The notes under the pieces: generated by a model
The model's database searches: none
What the model was told of the DNA's origin: nothing
What the model saw: only the letters and a program-made list of their open reading frames with translations
Program-made: the position numbers and the translations under genes
Origin: Thunnus maccoyii
Taxonomy: Eukaryota; Chordata; Actinopteri; Scombriformes; Scombridae
Length of the DNA stretch: 64,000 bases
Reading direction: 5' to 3'
Assembly: GCF_910596095.1 (NCBI RefSeq)
Contig: NC_056535.1
Span: forward strand, 20,724,505-20,788,504
Part shown: positions 12,851 through 24,700 of the stretch, one piece after another
Layout: the number at the start of each line of letters is the position of its first letter
How positions within the stretch are numbered: the stretch's first letter is position 1

Positions 12851-14139
12851 GGAGCTGCTGGAGAAAAGGAGAGCAGACTGAGGTAAGCCACAGGGGAGAT
12901 GGCAGCCGTGGGTGCCCTTGAAATTGCCTGACTCATTACTGCAGCAGCACGGTCATGCGTGGTGATGGTAGACTCACACAGCGCTCTCGGCCGGGCTCTG
13001 ACAGTCGGGAGAGTGAACGACAGCCCTGTTTTTAAAACCGTCAGAGGAAAGCTTCAGAGGCTGGCATGCTCATCCTCCCCTTTTCAAAACACCATACTTC
13101 ATTACAGAGAGGCAGATTGGAAAAACACTAATGCATTTTCATAATTAACCCCTGTGTTTGTGGTCTGATAAGGAAAGAATAATTAGGTATAACAATGGTG
13201 TTAATAGAGGACAGCGTGCAGTTGCATCTGGACACTTTGAACGATAGGCGTGTGTGGGTGACTCAACACCACAGTAATCATTTAGTTCTTCAGCAGTGTG
13301 GGCTTCAGACTGCAGGCCAGCGTCACTGCACAGCTGCTATTCATCTTTCACATACCATCTGCAGTATCTATAGTCTCTGGAACAAAGTTAAGTCCCTAAA
13401 TATGCATGAATAAACAGGGTCTGCAGTATTATAGCCCTCCTTCCCTTCTTATCTGGTCTTACACCGCTGTCAAGTAGAGCGTAAAGATGTCTCTAGGGCA
13501 TATAGACAGCAGGAAGAGCCCTGCAATACTGTGGTCACACACAGCCCCCTGACAGTCTCGATCATCGCAATTAACGCGCCGTGGCTGCTGCGGCTCCCGC
13601 TTTGTCCACCGCAGGAGTTGACTGCCAACTTTAGGCCAAAGTGGTGTGATAATAAGTGCACAGCTTCGTCCAGCTCCAATCAGGATTACAGCGATCCAGC
13701 CAATCTCCATTTAAGATGCTGCCAGCGCTCAGAGTGTAGCATGACTGAGGGAGGCGACTGTTATCTCATCACCATTAACTATGTTGCCTAAAATAAAGGC
13801 ATTATTTCCCAGAACATAAAGCACATACTTTAAAAGGGTGAAGGATGTGGCTCAGTAGATAACAATGTCTGGCTTTGACCTCATTTAATGAGTTCAAAGT
13901 AATACTGAAAAAGTAAAAAAAAAATTTCCCGACAAAAAACAGCGGATGAAGTGATTCATTTGCTTGATGCGTATTAAGAATTTGATTGCGCTTCAGTTGA
14001 AAGTTTCGTTTCTCAAGAAGTTTGAAATTATTTTGCATTGAGAGGGTTTTTTTTTTGTACGTTAGGTTTAAATTGTGTTTAATGCCATCCAGTATGATCG
14101 GTGGAATAAACCCCCTTCTAATCATAATGCGTTTGTTCT

Positions 14140-14540
14140 GTAGATTCTCCGCTCCCTGAAGCAAACGGCCGAGCCACAGACAAATCCTCCTCGATCCTAC
14201 CTTAATATCCTTTATGTTGTGAAATATGCGCGAGCAAGTAATTATGTGTTGGCTGAATTTTTGCCAGATGTGTGTGCGTCACCATGCAACGGTCGGGTGC
14301 TGGATGTGTTTGAGCGTTACAGATTTGGCCGCAGGAGCGTTTACGGGGATGCAAATCAGCAGGAGGTAAAGCTCTCGATGCAGCAACAAGATTCAGGGCC
14401 TGAGGTCAGCGGAGTGACATGCCAGGCTAAGGAGATTACAGCCTGCTACAGACCAACCAAAGGCTGCCCTTGTCAATGGCCACCAGCCAGCCAAACACAC
14501 TGTCAACACATAGTTAAGGCGGTGGTGGCATGACATAACA
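14140..14540. other. Possible conserved non-coding block
   Basis: Non-repetitive and GC-balanced. It holds an ATGCAAAT octamer (at about 14349), 'ggagattacagcctgctaca' and 'ccttgtcaatggccacc'. The open frame across it (14219-14533) has no similarity I recognise and no splice or start context. It could be an enhancer within the presumed trim62 intron. This rests on composition and motif density only. Confidence 0.25.
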
Positions 14541-16478
14541 GAAGTCTGTCATATTTCTGAACCCTGTGGGAATCTAGTCCGTTTGAGAATAGAAAATCAA
14601 AGGCTTTGGATACTGAAATGCGTGGTAACAGTGAGTCAAAGCTTATGTAAAATATAAGCCACGAATGCTTTCACATTGTAAAATTGTGAATTCAACTCTT
14701 CCTGATGAAATGTTTCACCAAAGTTAGTCTTTATTTCTTCAGCAAGTCTTGTTGAGATCAAGATCTCTTTTGGAAGAGAGACCCCGAGAAAAATAGAGAA
14801 ACCTAAGAAGAAATTCTGACAATTTGGCCAAAACACAGCGCTTCTGAGTCATGACAGACCATGTTTTAATGTTTCTGTATTTCATCATGGTGGCCCATTA
14901 GAGGCGTTGGTTCAGGCGGCTCAGTTTTAAATAAGCGTCTACTGCAGATGTTGAAACTTCACTGTCATCCTTGTAGCGTTGATTATGAAACAAACTAACC
15001 CGTGTTCTGCTGTCTGAGGATAAAAAGGATAACAACAGGGAGGTGGAGGAGGCTCCTCTATTGGGCGATGAGGTGAGAAGATGACATGACCTAAAAGCAA
15101 ACACTGCTGGGAAAACTGGATCATAATAGTGAACCGTTATTACTCAGACATTATTTTTTTTGGTCACAGACTATTAGGCAATTTAAACCAAACCGCAGAA
15201 GTTATCCTTCTACTTTTTGTGAACTGAAAAAGAGTCATAATTTTCAAGAATCTCACGGATGATTAGCAATATCACGTTAACAGAGGCAAACAAGAGAACA
15301 AGATTTAAAGCAGACCCAGTTAAAGCCAATCCTGAGTGCCATGTGCCAAACTGTCAAACAATTCGATACAAAGAGGCCAAGCTTTGGCTCTCGACCTACC
15401 AAATCCTTTCCTCCTCATCTACAAACTTTCCCACCCTAGAAAAACACTCAGGTTCATTTTAAAGATGCCATCAAGCTGGCAGTGCATGTGCCTCTCTGGC
15501 CTAGATGGTCACAACACTGGAGCTGATTGCAGTTACACTTTAACACATCGTCACCATGTTATTGTTGGCACTTCAGTTAAGCATTGTCGAGCCTCGTGTT
15601 AAAAGGGAAGTTTGCGTCTGCGGGCACAGCTCTCACACATTTGTTCCTATCTGACACACAGCTCCTGTCTGCTCACTGGAAAGAAAAAAGGAACAATAAT
15701 GAACCTTGTTCGAACAAGTGAGAGAATAAAGTTACAACAGACGCGTTCGTAAACATGAACTTTGTGATCTGAAATGACATAATAGAAAAGAACTGTAACA
15801 CCATCTGCAACCTTGTTCTGATGTTTTTCTTGTAAGGATAAGAAATTACGTAACAAACCCACAAACCCCACTTGTAGATCTTAAAAGGCGAGTACGCCAA
15901 GCTCATCATGGGACATGGTTGCTTCCAATGGGTCCCTCTGTGTACGCATACTGTACTCCCTTTCAGTATTGTAGATCTGGGAAGCCTCCAAAGCTCCTGC
16001 CAGAGTACAAAATGCCAGACTTCCGCCTTGAAAAGAGCTCCAAGCAAAGGGACAAGCTGCTGTCCAAGAAAAAAGAAACGTCTTGTGCTGGGCCTAATTA
16101 CTTCTGCTCCAAGATTATACAGTTTTGACCTTTCTCAGGCTTCCAGCACAGAGCCTGATTGGAAATTAAGGAGGACACCATTGATGTTCACAGTGGTGTT
16201 AATTATATTTAATGCAGAACACAGAAGGGCACAGCTGCTCTATACCACCCACCAACCGCCTGACTATGTTTACATGCAATCTATTAATTTAATCTGTTGA
16301 ACTTGTCTTTCATTCCAAGTTTTAATCCTTTATTCTCTCCTCACAAACACGTCAGTGGATTTAATTGGTGACTATTCAATTAAAACATTAAAGAAAATTT
16401 CTTGTAAAAGCCAATAACAATTTACAGCAGTTGACTGATTTTCCATTTAATCTCATTTGTTCATGTTAGTCTTGTTAG

Positions 16479-16510
16479 TCACTTATTGGTTAGTCCGAAC
16501 CAATAAGTGA
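16479..16510. repeat. Perfect 13-bp inverted repeat
   Basis: tcacttattggtt (16479-16491) and aaccaataagtga (16498-16510) are exact reverse complements around the 6-nt loop agtccg. Each arm includes a CCAAT/ATTGG box. It could be a foldback element or a fortuitous palindrome. No neighbouring gene uses it in any visible way. Confidence 0.8.
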
Positions 16511-18073
16511 GTAACATATCTGTTCTGTGAATTAATGTCTAGTCGACATAAAAGCTGCAGTAGCGGCTGCTTTGTTTTTCATGATGATCTAAGAAATATC
16601 TCGATTTAAGAGTTCTTATCATTGTAAATTGACTTCCATGTATATAATCTCATCCAAACTTGTTGCTATTTTTGAGGCTGTTTTTCCTGTTGCCATATTT
16701 CTGGCTCTGGCATATGAAGACAATGTCCCTTAGCCTAAATCCATCTTACAAAGCTCTGACTGATTCAGCCATCAGGGAGCACGACACTAACCAATTTGAA
16801 TCACTGAAAAATCTGAGATGCCAGCAGCCTCCAAGGTCTGCAACCAGGCTAGTGGATGTTAAGGCTTGGCGAGAACATTAAATGTAATGATGTTTTTTGG
16901 CTATTTATAGTGTCGTTCAAAAAAAATAAATGACAAAAATGAATGTCAATCATCGGTTTTGTCTCACTTCTTCTCCGTCAGATGTTCGAATCAGTTGCGG
17001 TCTCTATATAAACCTGCTCACTGACTGTGATGCAGAATGAACTTGCCAGTATCAAAGATACACTTTGAGATGGATATAAGAGGTCTCTGCAACAAGGACA
17101 TAAGATAATAAAGTTGCATGTGTTTTTAAAGAGTCATTTAAAAAAAATGTACATGATACAGTAAAGATGATAGCAAAATCAAAGTTACGAATCATCAAAA
17201 CTGTGAAACCAGAATCTCAGATAACATTACTGTGACATCCGATGTGGCCTTTGTTGTGGTCTGAGCTGCACTGACAATGATGAGTGTAAACCCCCCCAAA
17301 GATTCAGTGGCACAGTTGAGTGTTAACCATCAACACTTTTCTTATCAGAAAGCTCCCTCATCTGCCAAGAAAACTGGAAACCAAATGTTGGTTTTTTTTT
17401 TTCTATGTTACATACAACAGATGTGAACATCTCCATTGGTAACAGCAGACACAAGAAACAAGACAGACGATATAAAATTAGACAGGAATGTGTTTCTGTG
17501 CGTACTGGAACGAAGGAGGAACAGGATTAGGAGCTTTGTTTCACAGTTATTGGATTTTAGCTCTGTGGGAATGGAATTATCCAAACACTGAGAGGAAAGT
17601 AAACACTGAACCATTCCTGCTAATGTGGAAAATATGACTCATTGTGAATACATAGGACACATTAAAATAAGCTTCATAAGAAGTTTGTATCTTCAAAGTC
17701 TCTGTCAAGAAATATTCTTATAATCGATCATTGAGGGATTTCTTTTACATCTGCTCATGCGCTTGAGTTCCTTGCTGAGTCAAGATCTCTTTACTCAAAC
17801 AAACCACGTTTCTCATTTGTATAAAACATAATTTAAACACTTGGATGTTTTGTCTATGTGATAAATGATGTGAAGGAACTTTACAGAAGCAACTACTGGA
17901 CATAAGATGCTCATGAGCAAAGAATTAAACCCCATCAGTGGAGCCGCTCCGTGGCAGTAGAGGACTGAGGCTGAGCTGTCTGGGCAGCTCGCACGGGGTG
18001 AACGAGTGCAACTGGCTGAGTGTGATGCCTGGTGCTGATGGGCTTTAAGAAAATGTCAGCCTCACCCTTGCTA

Positions 18074-18577
<504 letters not shown>

Positions 18578-18853
18578 TTAATCTTCAGCTGAGTGGTTCA
18601 CTGCCATGTGGGAGTTGACTGACAAAACTCAGGAATCTTGGAACTTCACCTTTATTGTCTCTGTTAGAATATATTAAACAACAACAATGAGATGTCAGTA
18701 ATCTGTGATTAGAAAGTACCATCACCCCTGCATGATCTAATACATTTATAACAAAGAAATCATTGACAGCGGCAAATTCTTTGGTTATACATTAACACAA
18801 TGATCTCCAATGTGTGCCCATTTTCCTTATAATGTTCCTCACAGAGATTTCCG

Positions 18854-19215
18854 TGAGCTGCCATACAGCTAACAATTTATTATCGATCCATTTGTCAATT
18901 ATTTTCTTGATTTATCAATTAGTTGTTTGATATATAAAATGGCAGAAAATGACAAAAAATGTTGATCACTGTTTCCCAGAACCTAAGCTGACGTCCTCAA
19001 ATGTCTATTTTTTTCCCTGACCAACAGTCTACAATGCAAAGATATTCAATTTACTGTCATAGAGGACTAAAGAAACCAGAACATATTCACATTTAAGAAG
19101 CTGGAATCAGAAATTTGGAAATTTTCTTAAAAATGACTCAAAACCATGAATCGATTGAAAAAATAGTTAACAATTAATTTAATATGTAATTAATGGTCTA
19201 ATGGTTGCAGCTCTA
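18854..19215 (+). repeat. AT-rich teleost repeat, forward copy
   Basis: Starts with gagctgcca and ends with gttgcagctc, giving short inverted termini. Inside are the words gacgtcctcaaatgtc, caaagatattcaatttac, tgtcatagaggac and cacatttaagaagctgg that mark a very common teleost non-autonomous transposon. Related copies in this window are at 2383-3040, 19209-19636, 23788-24010 and 37828-38060. Confidence 0.7.
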
Positions 19216-19636
19216 GTTTAATTGATAAATCAGTCAACAGAAATGTAATCAGCAACAATTTTGATGACTATATTTTTTAAGAAAAACATTCACAAGCTCC
19301 ACAAATCTTAATGTCTGCTGGTTCTCTTTACCTTTTATGATAATATATTGAATATCTTTTGGTGTTGGACTGTTGGTCAAAAGAATCAAGTGATTTGAGG
19401 ATGTCATCATGGGCAGTTTTCACTATTATTATTAGTCTTTATTAAACAAGGACCATGCATAAAAAACATTCATCTCAAAATGAGAAAAGATGATTTAAGC
19501 CAGATTTAGCTATTACCTAATTTCCATCAATTTCCATCATTACCTTCTAACATTTTATACACCCAACCACTAATCAATTCAGAAAATAATCATCAGATTA
19601 ACGATTAATGAAAATGATTGTTAGTTGCAGCCCTAT
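19209..19636 (-). repeat. AT-rich teleost repeat, inverted copy abutting the forward copy
   Basis: Reverse-orientation copy of the same family. It ends with aacgattaatgaaaatgatt and gttgcagccctat, and carries ttggactgttggtcaaaag and gaggatgtcatc in the middle. It is interrupted near 19428-19525 by unrelated AT-rich sequence. Together with the forward copy it makes an imperfect inverted repeat of almost 800 bp just upstream of the trim62 coding exon. Confidence 0.6.
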
Positions 19637-20400
19637 TTGAAAGCACTATTGCTCGGGGAACACTTGTGCTATTGATCAAATCACCTTAAAAACAAGCACA
19701 AACTTAAAGATGACAGAGTAAAGAACCTGCAAAACGTCCCATGTTGCTCTTCTAACCTTTAAAAATTAAACTCCATTTTAATGCCATTTCATTTAGCTGT
19801 CACCAGAGAACAGATGCAATCCAGTTCCGCTTTGCTTCCTCTACACCTGCAAAAACACCTGCACACGTTCGAGATGCTTTTTTTTTTAATCAAAACACAT
19901 CTCAACCTTGCTGCATCCCTTTTTACACCCTCATTGTGGAGGATCTTTTCATTTCCAGAGCTGACAGTCTGCACCAACCAACAGGCAAACACCTGCAGCA
20001 GTATTATCTCCGGTGCTCTCTTCCAACATGCTTTCCTTTTAAATTCCCCTTTCAGGAGAGTTTCAGCAGCCCGGACTGAGCTGTCTAAATCTTCCTATCA
20101 ACCACAAACTATCGAGTCAACATCTACAGATTAGCGTGCATGCTATTTAATTGGCTTGCTCCACCTTGCTTGCTAGCTGGATTTGTAAACATAACCGACC
20201 AGAACCACGACACCAGCAGCCACAGTGGGAGGATGAGAGGGGACAGACACACACAAAAAAGGGGGCAAAACACTAATTTCATATGCTAAACATTAAAACA
20301 GGTGAATTCGGGGAAGGCATATGAATCGTAAAGGTATCTTCATATGACAATTAATAATCTAAGGAAAGGATAAAACGGAGAAAAAAATCCTTCAACTCAC

Positions 20401-20520
20401 CAGTGACTCTGCGGCGACATCAGCGGCTCCAGAGCAAGTCTCTTCCAGGAAGGAGAGCAACACACAGCGGCAACAGACGAAACCAATTGTTTTGAACGAT
20501 GGGGGTGGGGGTTATCGAAA
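20401..20520 (-). other. Candidate 5' non-coding exon of trim62
   Basis: On the minus strand a GC-richer block ends in a near-consensus donor (tcactg|gtgagt, intron starting at 20400). It lies about 1.9 kb upstream of the trim62 start-codon exon, which has a possible acceptor in its leader (gccgctcag| at about 18530). This fits a first, non-coding exon, and the CpG-containing DNA at 20400-20960 could hold the promoter. The upstream edge is arbitrary. Inference only; transcript data would decide. Confidence 0.3.
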
Positions 20521-21233
20521 GCAAAAATGTTTACAGGATAACAGCAGTCCGTCTATGGATACGACGTGAGAAGAATTTGAGTCAATCAATATTTGATGTA
20601 TGGCTTTCAGTGATTTTTTTAGTAAATACGAGACGTAAAAAATAAAATAAATTTGGAAGTTGTGTCCCCCTCTAATAATGGAATGACTCAGATCCCCCCC
20701 CAGCTCTCCCCCGCTCTCCCGGTTTTCCTTGCATCGCTGTTTTGCTACATTGATTGCAACAAACAAACACACCAAAATACACCGATTGCAACTTAATCCG
20801 TATGTGAAACTGTTTAACTTGAAAACAAGTGTAGGAGTTGCCATCAACATGGACTGTCACTGTTCAAAGAGACGTCTTTACGAGCCGAGCGACAGCGGTG
20901 GTCAGAGGCTGCAGTGTCTGCTTTCAAACAGCAGGTGTCAGGTCAGGAGCGTCCGCAGAAAACTCCCCAGTATTTCCAGTTTACATGCGGTGAGCAAATA
21001 TTCATGACATACACCCATTAAACTAATCACTCACTCATCCATCTGACGAAGCTTCCTTACAAGAATTATGGGAAAATCACAGGTTTTTTTTTTTTGTTTT
21101 TTTTTACCAATTTAACACTTGTAGTTCAGTTTAATCATCATGAGGAGAACTGAAACCAGTTGTATGTTCTATCAAGAAGGGGGAAAAGGCCTGAATTATA
21201 AAGTGGGGGTGTGGAGTTTAATCAAAGATGTTT

Positions 21234-21425
21234 TTGAGTTGCATTATGGGAATTGTAGGATCTAGCATACCTGGAGCTTGAGCCATACTGGAGACTAAAA
21301 GTCAGGATATCTGGGGCTCTGCTGCACCAGTTCTGACCATTCTTTTGTTTAACATGTCTCTTTTGAGTCCACTAACTTCATAAAAGTGCAATACTAAATT
21401 GCTGGAGTTTTCCTTTCATAAAAGG
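21234..21425. repeat. Teleost interspersed repeat fragment
   Basis: Contains 'gcattatgggaattgtagg', 'taaaagtcaggatatctgg' and 'aacatgtctcttttgagtcc', which I recognise as a dispersed teleost repeat. It lies downstream of the tnfrsf1b 3' end and has no coding content. Confidence 0.5.
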
Positions 21426-21606
21426 TCTATAGTTTTTGTGTATTTTGTCTTTAAAATGATGTGTACATGTATGACACCAATTTAGAGTCACATAGGCTAC
21501 ATGTTTTGTATGTAACTTACGCAGTACTTTTTTTGCCCCCCATCTCCCACAGGTCCTTTTAAAATTTATAACAACTCGATATCAGTGAAAATACAATATT
21601 CACATG

Positions 21607-21612
21607 TTTATT
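21607..21612 (-). terminator. Polyadenylation signal for tnfrsf1b
   Basis: AATAAA on the minus strand, 169 bp past the tnfrsf1b stop codon. It is the first canonical hexamer downstream and would give a short 3' UTR of about 190 nt. Confidence 0.5.
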
Positions 21613-21780
21613 TACACAGTACTATTTATACATATAAACACACAAAGTGGAGGTTGATCTGTCATTTCATTAGTATGTTTCTTGTCATGAAACATACTAC
21701 ACTTACAAGTGCTTTTGTCAGTCAGAAATATTATTTTAAATGTTGTATCATTATAGAAAGAAGGTGTTGATGCAGGCGAC

Positions 21781-24700
21781 TCATGTACTGTAACTAGTGC
21801 TCTCCTGCACTGACATCAGCGACTGCTTGCCGGCTTCTTGCTGTGGGATACATGAGCACTCTTCTTCCTCTCCAAAGGGGAGTTTAGGGTCTGTCTGCAT
21901 GACGCATGAGTCTGTGGGTATGACGGATGGTGTCTTGCTAGACCCGTTTCCAATGTGGAAAGTGATGTTGACGTTGACTTGGGGACTGGGGGTCACGGGG
22001 CTGATGATCTGCGGGCTTGTGGACTGAAAGGAGGACTCTGTTGGGATACTGGGCTGCGGTGTGATAGGCTCAGTGTTGGACATTAAGGTCATGGGCTCCG
22101 ACAGAGCAGAGTAAGGATTGTCAAGGGCTAGGGTGGATTGCAAAGGGCTGATAGACTCGTGGCTGCTGCAGCCATCTGTTCTGGTTAAAGTGTCAGTATT
22201 GCTGCTACACTGACTGAGGTCATTGCCGGCTTCCACTTTCTCCAGCAGACACTGTTGTTCTGCCGTGGTAACTGTGAATGAAGTCAGCTGAGTTTGATTG
22301 ATCTGCAGTTAAAAGAAGTGAAAAGTTAAATTCTCAGTATTTTATATGGCAACAACTACTGTACACTCAGAAAACAGGACAACTCACTTCATCACCACTT
22401 TGACAGTTTCCGTTTGCATCTACTTTGGGAAATCTTGCAGTGTCTAGGAAAAAAAGCAGATTGAACATGCATAAACGGTGAGTAATGCAGTCATGACAAC
22501 AATATCAGTTGCTGATATAGACACTTTTTATCATCATTATGACTTCTTATAATCAAATTGAGATGTTGATGTAATCATAGCTTTTCCAAAAAAACAAGAA
22601 CATGATTAATGCACTTTTTTGTAGGCTACATTTACCTTTATTCCAGATTGCTTTACGAATGCGCGGCCCAATAATGATGATAATCAAAAGGAAAATGATC
22701 ACAGTGATCACAGTGGTGATGACTGCAACTAACAGATAAACAGACACAACACAGTGGCAGAAAGAAATACATGTCAAAACACTGATTAGAGCTCACATAT
22801 TTCTTATTATGACTGCTTAGAAACACCAAATCGGTTGCTGTACCCAGTTTATTGTCAGTTTCTGTACTTAGGGATGGGCTTTTTGTTGGGTAGGACATAT
22901 CAGTTCTCCTCATCCCTGGACTTGAAGTTGTGTACGCAGGCTCACTTGTTGAGGTCTGAGGCTGTGTGCTGGCCCCTGATTCACACACTGTGTCTGAGGT
23001 AGTGTTGCCTGTTTGGACAACAGCCCTCCCATGACAGCTGGAGAGAAACACAGAGAGAGGTGAAATATCTGCACTCCAAACAGCTGAATACAGGTATGTC
23101 CGCACTTCACTCACTTTGTATGAGGCCGACAGGGGTCCATGTAGGAGACTGTGTCAGAGAACGTCCCGGCAGGGCACGGTTCACACTCCACATCTTTGTT
23201 TGCTTTCCCTGAAAACCACACCGAAACAAGTTTTATTTTTACTTACATTTCACTACTGCATCATATTTAATTTTAACTTAATGATACACACTGTAACATG
23301 GCATATTTTGGATTAGCCTAATACATAAGTTTGATAGTGTACATGGTTTTTATTTAATATGCCAGATTTGGCACTGTAAGTTTGATTGTATGTTTATTAC
23401 AGAAATATAGAAATATTGATTGACCTTTGCAACATGAATACACTCACCGAACACTTTATTAGGAACATCTGTGTAATCTAATGTAATCCAATAGAGCAAC
23501 TCTGCCGTAAATTCTACTTTTATGAAGCTTATACATTTTCAGGGTTTTTTGACATTGTCGGAAAGGTGATAATTCTACTTTATGTTTATAATTGAGGTCG
23601 TAGTGCGTGGCGGTGGTGTACTGGGGTGCATTACATTGAAAACTGTTCCTAATATTTTGTCCACCCTGTTAATATACATGAGGGGGGTCAAACTGTAATT
23701 ACTTTGTTGACACGTGTAATTTTCAATAAATATAGGGCCCCCCTCGAAAACAAGATGGCGGATATTAACAATTTTAAATACAATAGGTCTGCAATTAACA
23801 ATTATTTTCATTATTGATTAATCTGCAGATTATTTTCTTTATGAATTGTTTTGTCTATAAAATGTCAAAAAAAAAATTGTGAAATATGGCAGTTATCATT
23901 TCTTTGAGTCCAAAATTCAAAGATATTCAGTATTCTATCATATATGTCACATTAAAGTTTAAAATCCCCACATCCAAGAAGTTGCAACCAGCAAAAGTAA
24001 CGATTATTATTATTGTTATTATAGTGAAGAAGATACGTTTCCGGGCATCTACTAGTCATTGACTGTATGTATCAATGAACATGGTGAAATGTGGTGAAAT
24101 GGTGAAAAATAGTAGATGCTGCACCTGACACAGAGACTCCAAAACCGGCATTGCATTCAGTGTACTTCTGACATTCGCTGCATTGTACATTTCTTTCAAT
24201 AAAATCCATGATGCAAAACATCCCAGGCTGGCACACACAGTTGGAATTTGCAGTAGAGGAGCAATTCTGGGCTGGCTGCAGACCTTTTCCTGGTTATACA
24301 CAGAAAAGTATAGTTCGATTGCAGGGGCAGTGATGTGTAAAAACAATAAATAAAAGCTGCATTTTTATAACATAGAGATTTAAAGTGCAGCTACTGACTT
24401 GTTTTGCATTTGGAACAGGAGAAGCATTTTTCACTATAGTTCCAGTCCGTGATGTACTGGCCCTTTGGACATGATTCACACTCAGTCTCTTCAGTTTCAG
24501 AGCACGGCTTTTTCAGTCGCTGTCCTGTTATAAAAAGATACATGAATAAATCCATGTTAGTCACTTTTAATGCATTTCATAATAGCATATAGTCAACTAT
24601 AATAATCCACTAGAAACACAAACAATTCAATACATTTCAGTATTACTAAAATATACTACTTGGTGCTTACCTCACTCTATAGTACAGGAGTATAGTACAT

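Noticed and set aside
15908..16300. 130-codon plus-strand frame
   Set aside because: No motif or similarity recognised. It overlaps another frame of similar length on the same strand and has no exon context.
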